Source of the DNA: Gammaproteobacteria bacterium
GTDB taxonomy: Bacteria; Pseudomonadota; Gammaproteobacteria; UBA6429; Thiohalophilaceae
DNA length: 44,382 nucleotides
Assembly (NCBI GenBank): GCA_015491815.1
Contig: WFVC01000013.1
Location: 1-44,382 of the forward strand
Reading direction: 5' to 3'
Shown here: in pieces, positions 17,636 to 26,514 of the stretch
Layout: the number at the start of each line of letters is the position of its first letter
How positions within the stretch are numbered: position 1 is the stretch's first letter
Translations under genes and position numbers: made by a program
Notes under the pieces: model-generated
Told to the model about the DNA's origin: nothing
The model's database searches: none
Seen by the model: the letters and a program-made list of their open reading frames with translations, nothing else

Positions 17636-17740
17636 GTCTTTGAATTCCTTGATTTTTTTGATTGATGAGAGGTGAAAACAACATTGCGGCTCACTTTAAC
17701 AAAGTAACCGCATCCCTGAAAGGGTGCTGGCTCTCATTAT

Positions 17741-17887
17741 TTAAGGAAGCTGATTAATTCCGTTCGTGGTGAAGTCCTGAGCCTGACGAAGGGGCGAACC
17801 ATGAACGCTAAGCATTGTAAAATCATAATGTTATATGCTTCACCCTTCGACAGGCTCAGGGCGAACGGAATTAATCAGCTTCCTTAA
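17741..17887 (-). repeat. Y-fold palindromic element, full copy 2
   Basis: A 147-base element whose outer ends pair perfectly for 26 bases (TTAAGGAAGCTGATTAATTC at the left end). Inside, hairpin 1 has GTTCGTGG against CCATGAAC, and hairpin 2 has TTCACCCT against AGGGCGAA. The two are joined by the same AT-rich linker as at 10363. The orientation is opposite to copy 1. It sits between comEC (14 bases from its stop) and exbB. Confidence 0.88.
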
Positions 17888-17901
17888 CCGTATAATGGCG
17901 C

Positions 17902-20244
17902 TTAAAACGAATTCCAGTAATGCCCCTGCATCTGCCGGAAAAGCTCTGGCGTCAACGCCTTTCTCTGTCCGAGAATAAACCGGATCGCGCCGGTTTTCGA
18001 GGTCTGCAACGGCTGAATCCGGCGCGACTGATACCGCGTCAGCACCTGCGGGTGGGGGAAGCCGTAACGGTTCCGGTATCCGACCGGAAATAATATATAG
18101 CGCGGCGAAACCGCATCGATGAAGGCCGCTGTCGAGGAGGTGCGGCTGCCGTGATGCGGCGCGATCAGAATATCCGCCGCCAGCGCCCTGCCATAGCGGC
18201 GCAGCAATTCACGTTCCGCCGCCGCTTCAATATCACCGCTCAACAGCAGCCGCTGTCCGCCCGCCTCGACCAGCAACACGCAGGATTGATCATTGCGCTG
18301 CAAAGCGGTGTTCACGGGCGGATGAAGCAAACGAAAGCGCACCCCATCCCAGTTCCATTGCTGACCGGCATAACAGGGGCTAATCGTTCGGCCAATTCCC
18401 TTTCTTTTCATTCTCGGCAGATCGCTGCCTGAGATCTGCCGAGCCGGAATCGCCGCCAGCAGCGCCTTCGCCCCGCCCATGTGATCATTGTCGGCATGGC
18501 TCAGGATCAAATGGTCAATCGCATCAATGCCCTGATTTCGTAAAAACGGGATCAACACGGCCTCGCCGATATTAAAATTCGCGCCGAATCGCGCGCCGGT
18601 ATCAAAGACCAGCACATGCTGTTGAGTCTGCAACACCGCCGCCAGCCCCTGCCCCACATCCAGCAGGGTAAAACGAAGCTCGCCCGGCGCAGGAACGGCA
18701 AGCCGGGTCAACAACAGCGGCAGCAGCATAACGCCGCCCAGCCAGCGCGCCGGTATGCCCTTCGGGGCCAGTAACCAGAACATGCCCGTAATGCTGAGTA
18801 CGAAGGCGGCGAATGAAGGTGATGCGGTCGCGCCGCTTGCAAATGAAAACCCGGCCAGCCATGACAGATAATCCAGCAAAATGCCTGATAACCAGACAGC
18901 CACTTGAATCAGCGGTCCCGCCCAGTCCGGATCGATTAACAGCAGAACACTTCCCAGCAGACACAGGGGCGCAATCAACAGACTTACCAGCGGAATCGCA
19001 ATGGCATTCGCCAGTGGCGCAATTAAGGATACCTGTTGAAAAAATAACAGCAGCACCGGCATCAGGCCCAGCGTGACCCGGGATTGCGCCCGCCACCACT
19101 GTCGCCCTTTACTCTGCCGGCCGACACGCGCAGCCAGAGCGTAAACGATAAACCAGACCGCAACAAAAGAAAGCCAGAAACCGGCCGACATCACCGCCAG
19201 TGGATCAATGATCAAAATCAGGAGCAGAGCCAGCGCCAGCGTGCGCCCGGGACTGAGCCGGCGATTAAAAATAAGCCCCAGCATCACTACTGACAGCATT
19301 ATCAGCGCACGTTGGGTGGGAATTGAAAAACCGGCCAGCGCGGCATACAGCAGTGCCGCCAGCATGGCGCCGCCGGCGGCGGCCTTCGGCGCAGGACAGA
19401 GAAGCAACAGGCGGCTGGAAAGACGCCAGAGACGATTCACCAATAAAAAAATCAGCCCCGCCACCAGCCCCACATGCAAACCGGAAATAGCCACCAGATG
19501 GCTGGCGCCGGTCTGTCGCAACCATTGCCACTGCTCCCGTGTAATCAGGCTGCGTTCACCGATCGCCAGCGCCAGCAACAGGCCGCGACTCGGGCTGTCC
19601 GCGGTCAGGGTCACGATGCGATCCCGGATCCGCTCTCGCAAACAGAGAATGAAACAACCTGAACTATCCTCTGCTAGTCTATGATTTTTCATTGATTTTC
19701 GAATATATCCGGTCGCGCGAATGCGGTGTTGGAAGAGCCAGCCTTCATAGTCGAAGCCGCCCGGATTCATCAGCCCGTGCGGGCGTTTCATGCGCACCAG
19801 AAACTGCCAGCGCTGCCCCGCATGCAGGTTTTCAGGCCGACTGCTGCGATAGGCGCTCAAACGCACCCGTCCCGGTGAGGGATGGATCGCCCCCGCATGG
19901 CTCAGGCTTTCGATTTCAAACTCGAAGCGGGTTCGCCCCCGGGCGACCTGCGCATTCTGTTCCGGCAGGCTGACCACCACCCCACGAATCAGCAGATCCC
20001 GCCCCTCAAGTTGGACCGGCAGAGAACGACTGATGATCAGATTCGCCTGCAGCAACGCCCAGCAAAATCCCGCCAGACACCAACCCAACAGCCTGCTATT
20101 ACCGGGAAGCCAGAGCGCTGGCAGCAAAGCCGGCAACAATAGAACCGGGTAAACCGGGGCCGGCAAAACAGGAGAAAATTGAAGAATAAGCACGCCTGCC
20201 AGAAAGGCCGGAACGCCGGTGCGAAGGGGAAAGCCTGAACGCAT
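17902..20244 (-). CDS. comEC: DNA internalization protein ComEC/Rec2
   Basis: A 780-residue inner-membrane channel protein for single-stranded DNA uptake in natural transformation. The N-terminal part has several helices and an OB-like periplasmic region (about 75-190). The competence domain contains HLVAISGLHVGL (249-260), with many helices to about 515. The C-terminal metallo-beta-lactamase-like domain has SHADNDHMGG (metal ligands His583, Asp585, Asp587 and His588) and later GDIE and HHGS, so all nuclease-like metal motifs are retained. A good ribosome-binding site (AAGGA) lies eight bases before the ATG. It diverges from the DUF2062 gene. Other competence genes are not in the window. Confidence 0.95.
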   Translation of the reverse strand: MRSGFPLRTGVPAFLAGVLILQFSPVLPAPVYPVLLLPALLPALWLPGNSRLLGWCLAGFCWALLQANLIISRSLPVQLEGRDLLIRGVVVSLPEQNAQVARGRTRFEFEIESLSHAGAIHPSPGRVRLSAYRSSRPENLHAGQRWQFLVRMKRPHGLMNPGGFDYEGWLFQHRIRATGYIRKSMKNHRLAEDSSGCFILCLRERIRDRIVTLTADSPSRGLLLALAIGERSLITREQWQWLRQTGASHLVAISGLHVGLVAGLIFLLVNRLWRLSSRLLLLCPAPKAAAGGAMLAALLYAALAGFSIPTQRALIMLSVVMLGLIFNRRLSPGRTLALALLLILIIDPLAVMSAGFWLSFVAVWFIVYALAARVGRQSKGRQWWRAQSRVTLGLMPVLLLFFQQVSLIAPLANAIAIPLVSLLIAPLCLLGSVLLLIDPDWAGPLIQVAVWLSGILLDYLSWLAGFSFASGATASPSFAAFVLSITGMFWLLAPKGIPARWLGGVMLLPLLLTRLAVPAPGELRFTLLDVGQGLAAVLQTQQHVLVFDTGARFGANFNIGEAVLIPFLRNQGIDAIDHLILSHADNDHMGGAKALLAAIPARQISGSDLPRMKRKGIGRTISPCYAGQQWNWDGVRFRLLHPPVNTALQRNDQSCVLLVEAGGQRLLLSGDIEAAAERELLRRYGRALAADILIAPHHGSRTSSTAAFIDAVSPRYILFPVGYRNRYGFPHPQVLTRYQSRRIQPLQTSKTGAIRFILGQRKALTPELFRQMQGHYWNSF

Positions 20245-20362
20245 GGTTTCATCCTTGAAAGTGTGCGTAAAAATATTTTCTGCGAGATAACAAAAAACCG
20301 CATCAGATCCATTACACTATACGCGGATACATTTTGTCACACGAACAATAACTATATCTGCA

Positions 20363-20890
20363 ATGCCAAGAAAATTCATCAAGCGTTATATGCCGGATCA
20401 CCAGAAAATCCGCAACCACCCCCAGCTAAACCGTCTTTTCGGCACCCTGCTTCATGATCCCAACCTGCTGCACCTGAACCGACGTTCGGTCTCCGGCGCA
20501 TTTGCCATCGGCCTGTTTATGGCCTTCATGCCGATGCCCTTCCAGATGCTGCCCGCCGCCGCCGGCGCGATCATTTTCAGAGTCAATTTACCTATCTCAG
20601 TCGGTCTGGTCTGGGTTTCCAACCCGCTTACCATGCCGCCACTGTTCTACTTCTGCTATAAAGTCGGCACCTGGATATTGCAGGAACCCATACAACATAT
20701 TGAATTTGTACTCTCCAGCCACTGGCTCATGACCGAGCTGGCCGAAATCTGGCAACCCTTCCTGCTGGGCTGCTTTACCGTCGGCGCTATCAGCGCCCTG
20801 CTTGGCGCCGGAACTGTTCGCCTGCTCTGGCGTCTACATATTATTCGTCATCTAAAACTACGCCGTCTGCGACGGAAAAAACACGAGTAA
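20363..20890 (+). CDS. DUF2062 domain-containing membrane protein
   Basis: A 175-residue inner-membrane protein. The DUF2062 signature SVSGAFAIGLFMAFMPMPFQ (about 48-67) and NPLTMPP are clear, with three or four helices and a basic C-terminal tail. The function of the family is unknown. In many gammaproteobacteria such a gene lies next to comEC, as here in divergent orientation. No strong ribosome-binding site is seen before the ATG at 20363. The following exported-protein gene begins six bases after its stop. Confidence 0.88.
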   Translation: MPRKFIKRYMPDHQKIRNHPQLNRLFGTLLHDPNLLHLNRRSVSGAFAIGLFMAFMPMPFQMLPAAAGAIIFRVNLPISVGLVWVSNPLTMPPLFYFCYKVGTWILQEPIQHIEFVLSSHWLMTELAEIWQPFLLGCFTVGAISALLGAGTVRLLWRLHIIRHLKLRRLRRKKHE

Positions 20891-20896
20891 ATTGAT

Positions 20897-21709
20897 ATGA
20901 AACTATTTATTACTTTTATTTTATCTTTGTTACTGACAAACAGTTTTGCCGGAGACGCTAATACCATGCCAAATTCTTCTAATTCTCTCGTAACCGACCC
21001 GATAATAGAAAAACTGGCTGATAAAAAAATCTATTTTGGACACCAGTCGGTTGGCAATAACATCATGCAGGGCATCGAGGAAATTCTGACAGATACGCAG
21101 AAGAAAAAATTTCATATACTCGATTCGCTCGATGCGAGTCACTATCAGGGAGCCATGTTCGCTCACTCACGCATCGGCTACAACATGGATCCCGAATCAA
21201 AAATTATTAGCTTTAATAATTACATGGGCAACCTCGAACAATGGCAGCCGGATATCGCCATGTTCAAATTCTGTTATATCGATGTTCGCGCCGATGCCGA
21301 TGTGAATAAACTATTTCAGGAATACAAAAACCGCATGCAGGTTTTAAAAGAAAAATATCCCAACGTGCAATTTGTCCATTTCACCGTACCCTTGACCATC
21401 GTGCAAACCGGTATTCGCGCCGATATCAAAAAAATAATCGGAAAAGAAATCGGAGGTTATGCGGATAATATAAAACGCAATGAATACAACGCACTTCTAC
21501 GTCAGACCTATGCCGGGAAAGAACCTATCTTTGATCTGGCGGAAATTGAATCCACCCGCGAAGATGGCTCCCGCGTCAGTTTTACTGAAAACAACAAACA
21601 GTATTATGCCCTGGCGCCGGAATACGGCAGGGACGGACGGCATCTTAATGCTCTGGGAAGAAAAATCGTGGCGGAAAAATTACTGACATTTCTTGCCACG
21701 CTTAAATAA
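20897..21709 (+). CDS. Exported SGNH-hydrolase-like protein
   Basis: A 270-residue protein with a signal peptide (about 1-18, cut after SFA). The fold resembles an SGNH/GDSL hydrolase. Block I is replaced by FGHQSVGNN (47-55), with Ser51 as the possible nucleophile. A central hydrophobic strand is seen (IAMFKFCYIDV), then VHFTVPLT. Near the C-terminus DGRHLN (Asp246, His249) matches the DxxH catalytic block. It may act on acylated or acetylated sugars in the periplasm, but this is inference from family tendencies. Base composition is more AT-rich than in comEC and the metal genes. It follows the DUF2062 gene by six bases, without a strong ribosome-binding site. Confidence 0.65.
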   Translation: MKLFITFILSLLLTNSFAGDANTMPNSSNSLVTDPIIEKLADKKIYFGHQSVGNNIMQGIEEILTDTQKKKFHILDSLDASHYQGAMFAHSRIGYNMDPESKIISFNNYMGNLEQWQPDIAMFKFCYIDVRADADVNKLFQEYKNRMQVLKEKYPNVQFVHFTVPLTIVQTGIRADIKKIIGKEIGGYADNIKRNEYNALLRQTYAGKEPIFDLAEIESTREDGSRVSFTENNKQYYALAPEYGRDGRHLNALGRKIVAEKLLTFLATLK

Positions 21710-21758
21710 AATATAAGAAGTTCATCCGGTGCATTTATAATGAACCATTATTAATTTT

Positions 21759-22163
21759 CTATTTATATGTTTGTGGTTCAATAATCGCCGGAATAACTTT
21801 CCCATTCATCAACACCACATAAATATCATATTTATTTTTTGTTGCTTTGGTTTTAATTTTAATCAGGTAGTGCCAATGTTTAGCATGCTTTGGCATCGGC
21901 CTTATCTCTATTTCTTTTACAGATCCGCTGGAATGTGAAGAACTATTGAAATTTCTAACCGCCTTAATCGCCTGAAAAACAGTTAAAGGCGGTGCGCTAA
22001 CATCTGGATTCCATTCTGGACTATTCGCAATGTCTTTCTCACTGACAAAGGCGACCATTCTTAGATCATCAAATTGCTCAAATATTTCTACTTTTGATTC
22101 AAATGCATATACATTTGTTGAACATATAACGATAGCTAGATATAACCAACTGGAATACTTCAT
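21759..22163 (-). CDS. Exported hypothetical protein
   Basis: A 134-residue protein with a signal peptide (about 1-20, cut after VYA). I do not recognise the family. The mature part has alternating strands, a Ser-rich turn (SSSHSSGS), and a C-terminal IYVVLMNGKVIPAIIE that looks like a beta hairpin. Translation is well supported by AGGAGG nine bases before the ATG. It is AT-rich like its neighbour, converges on it with a 49-base gap, and its promoter side is followed by a MITE at 22252. That it is a recent arrival is inference from composition and surroundings. Confidence 0.6.
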   Translation of the reverse strand: MKYSSWLYLAIVICSTNVYAFESKVEIFEQFDDLRMVAFVSEKDIANSPEWNPDVSAPPLTVFQAIKAVRNFNSSSHSSGSVKEIEIRPMPKHAKHWHYLIKIKTKATKNKYDIYVVLMNGKVIPAIIEPQTYK

Positions 22164-22251
22164 TATGATAATTCCTCCTGATTTTGTGCGTACAACTGGA
22201 TAAGACTATTCGGCATCAGACAATATATCAGCAACCAATTTATAGACTACT

Positions 22252-22422
22252 CATAGATAGGTACTTAAGGATATGGGCAATTGTAGGTGCGGCTTTAGCC
22301 GCACAAAATGCTTAATCAGATAACACAATATATGTTATTCAAGCACGCTGTTCGCCTCACCTGTACCCGCAGGGTAGAAGCCGAACCTACAGGTCGATAA
22401 ACGCCTTAAGTACCTACGTATG
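22252..22422. mobile_element. 171-bp MITE with 10-bp target duplication
   Basis: A non-coding element with 19-bp terminal inverted repeats (CATAGATAGGTACTTAAGG, matched 17 of 19 at the other end). It is flanked directly by perfect copies of ATAGACTACT (22242-22251 and 22423-22432), which I read as a target-site duplication. Inside are a GTGCGGCTTTAGCCGCAC palindrome and a related GTAGGTTCGGCTTCTACCC hairpin. It has no transposase, so movement would need an enzyme encoded elsewhere. The right duplication overlaps the czcD stop codon without changing it. Confidence 0.82.
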
Positions 22423-22430
22423 ATAGACTA

Positions 22431-23318
22431 CTATAGTGGAATATGCCCGTCCCGACAAAATTCAGCCGATTGTTCAAATTCAAAGGTCGTATGGGCAAGA
22501 TTAAAATCTTCCAGGCTCTGTTTTAAATCCTGTTTTATACTGTTCTGCATTTCCGCGCTAAGAGGCGTATCAAGCACCAGATGCGCGGTTAACACATGGC
22601 GTTCACCATCCAGCGACCAGAGGTGTAAATAATGCACTTCGGCTATATGCGGAATCGAGATCAGTTTCTGGTAGATCGCTTCCCGTAAAGATTTATCCGG
22701 AACCGCCTGTAAAAATATTTTCAGCGTCTGAGTTAAATTTCTGATGACATTGAATAAAATAAATAATGTAAACGCGATCGACAGCAGGGGATCAAGAATC
22801 GGCCAGTCGACAAACATTAATACGATACTGACAATCAATACCGCGAGCCAGCCAAGCACGTCTTCCAGCAAATGCCAGTTTAACACCCGCTCATTCAGCG
22901 TTTTTCCACGACTGAGTTTATAGGCGGCAAACCCATTCACCACCACGCCCAGTACAGCAAGCCCGAACATGCCCTGAGTATGTGGCATCAATGGCGCGGC
23001 AAGACGTGGAATCGCTTCCGTTAATACCCAGATTGATCCCGCCACCAGCACCAGCGCATTGATCAGGGCGGACAATAAAGAAAGTCGATAATAACCGTAG
23101 GTAAATTCACTGGAAGCCTTCGTGCTGGACAGACGACCCAGCACCCAACCCATGCCGATGGAGAGCGTATCGCCCAGATCATGCACTGCATCCGCCATGA
23201 TCGCCGTACTGTTCGTTAACCAACCACCGACAAACTCAATAATCGTGAAGCAAAAATTAAGTACAAACGCCCAACCAATTCTGTTTGAGATCGCATGTTG
23301 ATGGCTATGGTCATGCAT
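22431..23318 (-). CDS. czcD: Cation diffusion facilitator, CzcD/ZitB-like
   Basis: A 295-residue inner-membrane zinc/cadmium-proton antiporter with six helices and a cytosolic C-terminal domain. The metal site in helices 2 and 5 is seen as DAVHD (about 43-47) and HLLED (about 149-153), the His/Asp pattern linked with zinc and cadmium. The N-terminus is His-rich (MHDHSHQH). It is the last gene of the efflux operon, 56 bases after czcA, with a strong hairpin in between and no clear ribosome-binding site. In Cupriavidus metallidurans CzcD lowers cytosolic metal and dampens czc induction. The same role here is inference from position. Confidence 0.92.
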   Translation of the reverse strand: MHDHSHQHAISNRIGWAFVLNFCFTIIEFVGGWLTNSTAIMADAVHDLGDTLSIGMGWVLGRLSSTKASSEFTYGYYRLSLLSALINALVLVAGSIWVLTEAIPRLAAPLMPHTQGMFGLAVLGVVVNGFAAYKLSRGKTLNERVLNWHLLEDVLGWLAVLIVSIVLMFVDWPILDPLLSIAFTLFILFNVIRNLTQTLKIFLQAVPDKSLREAIYQKLISIPHIAEVHYLHLWSLDGERHVLTAHLVLDTPLSAEMQNSIKQDLKQSLEDFNLAHTTFEFEQSAEFCRDGHIPL

Positions 23319-23336
23319 AATAAGAGGATTCAGCCC

Positions 23337-23365
23337 GGCGGATCAGACATCAAACCTGATCCGCC
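23337..23365 (-). promoter_or_regulatory. Intercistronic hairpin between czcA and czcD
   Basis: A perfect 10-bp stem, GGCGGATCAG against CTGATCCGCC, with a nine-base loop, placed ten bases after the czcA stop on the minus strand. No T-run follows, so it is not a classic terminator. It could stabilise the 3' end of the upstream message or lower czcD expression. Confidence 0.6.
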
Positions 23366-23374
23366 TCGCCAGGG

Positions 23375-26300
23375 TTATTCATATTTTCCTTTAGAGAAAC
23401 GCGCATAAAGCACAGGTAATACGAATAATGTTAGCACAGTAGAAGAAAGCAGTCCGCCAACGACGACCGTCGCCAATGGCCGCTGAATTTCAGAACCCAC
23501 TCCCGTTGACAGGAGCATGGGGATCAACCCCAGAGCCGTGGTCCAGGCGGTAATAAAGACCGGTCGCAATCTGGACAGCGCGCCTTCCAGCACCGCCTGT
23601 TCTAAGTTCAGCCCGCCTTCCAGCGCCTGGTTAATCGCATTGACCATCACTACGCCATTCAATACGGCAACGCCCAGTAGAGTAATAAACCCGATCGATC
23701 CCGGTACAGACAGGTATTGTCCGGAAATAAACAGGGCGGCGATACCACCGATTAGAGCGAGAGGCACATTGACCATAATCAACAATGCCTGTCCGACAGA
23801 GTTAAATGCAAAATACAGCAGCAAAAAGATCAACCCCAGCGATAACGGCACCACAATCATCAGGCGCGCCTGCGCCCGTTGCTGATTTTTAAACTGTCCG
23901 CCGAAAACAACGCTATACCCAACAGGGAGATCGATTTCATTATTGATGCGTTCCTGTAATTCCGCCACCAGTCCGCCCATATCACGACCTTCGACATTGG
24001 TTTGAATCACGACTCGACGTTGCACATCGTCACGACGAATCTGCGGGGGACCGGATTCAATTTTCACCTCGGCCACATCACTTAATTTAACCCAGGCGCC
24101 ATTGGGCGCCTGCAGAATCAGGTTACGAATTGCTTCAACGCTATTACGATATTCTTCATCAAGCCGTACATAAATATCGTAACGTTCATTGCCCTTGATC
24201 ACCTGTCCCGCAGCGCGTCCGCCAATGGCGTCAGAGACCAGATCCATCACCTGCGCCACCGGGATCCCATAACGCGCCAGCGTATCGCGATCAGGACGAA
24301 CCGCAAGTTGCGCCTCACCACCGATCTGCTCCATCGCTACTCCGCGTGTGCCTTCGACTTTTTTCACCAGCGCTTCTATTTCAGTACCTTTCTTCGCCAG
24401 CGTATCGAGATCCGATCCAAACAGCTTAATCGCCAGTTGTGCGCGAACGCCGGACAACAGTTCATCGACACGCGTTGCAATTGGTTGAGAGAATGAGAAC
24501 AGCAAGCCCGGATGCACGCTCATTTTCTCTTCCATCAATTTCTGCAAAGCCTGACGATTGCTGGCGCTGGTCCACTCATGCACCGGCTTCAGGCCCACAA
24601 AAATTTCAACATTGGATACCGGTTCCGGATCACCGCCAATTTCCGGCCGCCCTACCCGGCTGGTGGCGTAGATCACTTCAGGAAACGTCAATAAAGCCGC
24701 TTCCAGTTTACCCGCCACTTTTAAGGCCGTATCCAGACTTGAAGATGGCGCCAACGTGGTTCGAATATTAAGCGTGCCTTCTTCCAGTTCGGGAACAAAC
24801 TCTGTTCCCAAAAAGGGCACCAATGCAAGAGAGCCAAGAAACAGCAGGAAGGCGCTCACGATTACCAGTTTATGCCGCTGCTGAATCCAGCTCAGAGCCT
24901 TTCGATAAAAGCTCTCCAGTCGCGGCATAATAAAGCCGTCGCGATGACGGACATCATGCTTGAACAAATAGGTTGAAAGCGCCGGCACGACAACCAGCGC
25001 AACCAGCAGAGAAGCAATCATGGCCAGCACGATTGAAACCGCCATCGGCTGGAATAATTTACCTTCAACCCCTTCAAGGCTGAACAATGGCGCAAACACA
25101 ATAATCACAATCATCACCGCAAAAAATACCGGTCGTCCGACTTCCTTTGCCGATTCCTGTATTAGCAGTGCTATGCCACCGTCACCATCCTGTCGATGAT
25201 GCTGTACAAGGCGACTATAGATGTGTTCCATCATCACCACCGAGCCATCCACCATCATGCCAATCGCAATCGCCAGACCTCCGAGCGACATCAGGTTGGC
25301 GGAGACATTCCAGTAGGCCATAGCCATCAAGGCCAGACCGACTGAAATGGGAATTGAAATCAATACCAGAAATGTCGCCCGAATATTCATCAGGAACAAC
25401 ATCAGGACAATAACGATCAATACAAAGGCCTGCATTAACGCCCCGGTAACTGTCGCCACTGCCTGATCCACCAGACTGGCCTGATTATAAAAAGGCTCCA
25501 GCGTCACGCCATCGGGCAGTGCGGCCTGAATCGCAGGAAGACGTGCTTCAATGCCTTCAATCGTGGCCTTGGTATTGGCGCCCAACCGTTTAAGAATGAC
25601 GCCAGCGACCACTTCACCCAGTGCTTCCGGTTTGCCATTGGCGTCACGCCGGGTAATGGAAACCGCACCCTGTCGGATTTCTGGACCGAAGGCGACATTG
25701 GCGACATCTTTTACCCGCACCGCGACCCCATCGACATCTTTTAACGGTATATTGCTGATATCGCGTAAGCCATCTTTGCCACTGCGCACCCAACCTACAC
25801 CGCGAATGACCAGCTGTTCTTCACCGCGATCCATATACCAGCCACCGGCATTGCGGTTATTATTTTCAATGGCTTTGGCAACATCATCACCGGTTAAGCC
25901 ATAAGCTAACAAGCTTTGTGGATTGAGTTGCACCTGATACTGGCGTACTTCACCACCAAAGGACAACACTTCGGTTACCCCGCCAACCGGCATCAACAAA
26001 AGTTTAACAATCCAGTCGTTATAACTACGCAAGGTAATCGCATCAAATTTTTCCGGATCATCGGCGCGTAAAATATATTGATAAACCTGCCCCAACCCTG
26101 AGGTATTCGGGCCAATGCCCGGTGTGCCAATGCCTTCGGGAATTTCTTCGCGTGCGGTTTGCAGGCGTTCAAACACCAGTTGTCGGGCAAAATAAATATC
26201 GGTGCCTTCCTTGAAGACCACGGTAATTACAGACAGGCCGGTTTTTGAAATCGAACGCACTTCCTCGACATCGGGCAGAGCATACATCACCGCCTCAATC

Positions 26301-26503
26301 GGAAAGGTAATCAATTGTTCAACTTCTTCGGCAGCCAAACCTCGCGCCTCGGTGTTGATCTGCACCTGCACATTAGTTACATCAGGAAAAGCATCAAGAT
26401 TAAGTTTTGGCAAGACCATAAATGCTGCCGTGGCCAGGGCGATCAACGCCAATACCACCAGTAGACGACTACCGACCGCAAGGTCGATCAATTTATTCAA
26501 CAT
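23375..26503 (-). CDS. czcA: Heavy-metal efflux RND transporter, CzcA/CusA family
   Basis: A 1042-residue inner-membrane proton-driven pump of the HME-RND family, with 12 helices and two large periplasmic loops. Length and the N-terminal segment (KLNLDAFPDVTNVQVQINT) are typical. The helix-4 motif that sorts substrates reads AIAIGMMVDGSVVMMEH (411-427). CzcA-type zinc/cobalt/cadmium pumps have DFG at its start, whereas CusA-type copper/silver pumps have AIAIG. This motif is therefore nearer to CusA, although the operon format is czc. Substrate should be treated as open. It starts 11 bases after the czcB stop. Confidence 0.93.
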   Translation of the reverse strand: MLNKLIDLAVGSRLLVVLALIALATAAFMVLPKLNLDAFPDVTNVQVQINTEARGLAAEEVEQLITFPIEAVMYALPDVEEVRSISKTGLSVITVVFKEGTDIYFARQLVFERLQTAREEIPEGIGTPGIGPNTSGLGQVYQYILRADDPEKFDAITLRSYNDWIVKLLLMPVGGVTEVLSFGGEVRQYQVQLNPQSLLAYGLTGDDVAKAIENNNRNAGGWYMDRGEEQLVIRGVGWVRSGKDGLRDISNIPLKDVDGVAVRVKDVANVAFGPEIRQGAVSITRRDANGKPEALGEVVAGVILKRLGANTKATIEGIEARLPAIQAALPDGVTLEPFYNQASLVDQAVATVTGALMQAFVLIVIVLMLFLMNIRATFLVLISIPISVGLALMAMAYWNVSANLMSLGGLAIAIGMMVDGSVVMMEHIYSRLVQHHRQDGDGGIALLIQESAKEVGRPVFFAVMIVIIVFAPLFSLEGVEGKLFQPMAVSIVLAMIASLLVALVVVPALSTYLFKHDVRHRDGFIMPRLESFYRKALSWIQQRHKLVIVSAFLLFLGSLALVPFLGTEFVPELEEGTLNIRTTLAPSSSLDTALKVAGKLEAALLTFPEVIYATSRVGRPEIGGDPEPVSNVEIFVGLKPVHEWTSASNRQALQKLMEEKMSVHPGLLFSFSQPIATRVDELLSGVRAQLAIKLFGSDLDTLAKKGTEIEALVKKVEGTRGVAMEQIGGEAQLAVRPDRDTLARYGIPVAQVMDLVSDAIGGRAAGQVIKGNERYDIYVRLDEEYRNSVEAIRNLILQAPNGAWVKLSDVAEVKIESGPPQIRRDDVQRRVVIQTNVEGRDMGGLVAELQERINNEIDLPVGYSVVFGGQFKNQQRAQARLMIVVPLSLGLIFLLLYFAFNSVGQALLIMVNVPLALIGGIAALFISGQYLSVPGSIGFITLLGVAVLNGVVMVNAINQALEGGLNLEQAVLEGALSRLRPVFITAWTTALGLIPMLLSTGVGSEIQRPLATVVVGGLLSSTVLTLFVLPVLYARFSKGKYE

Positions 26504-26514
26504 CGCTCGTCTCC

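Noticed and set aside
17741-17887. Y-elements as ordinary rho-independent terminators
   Set aside because: The stems are long, but no T-run follows and identical sequences recur between genes in different orientations, so a mobile repeat explains them better.
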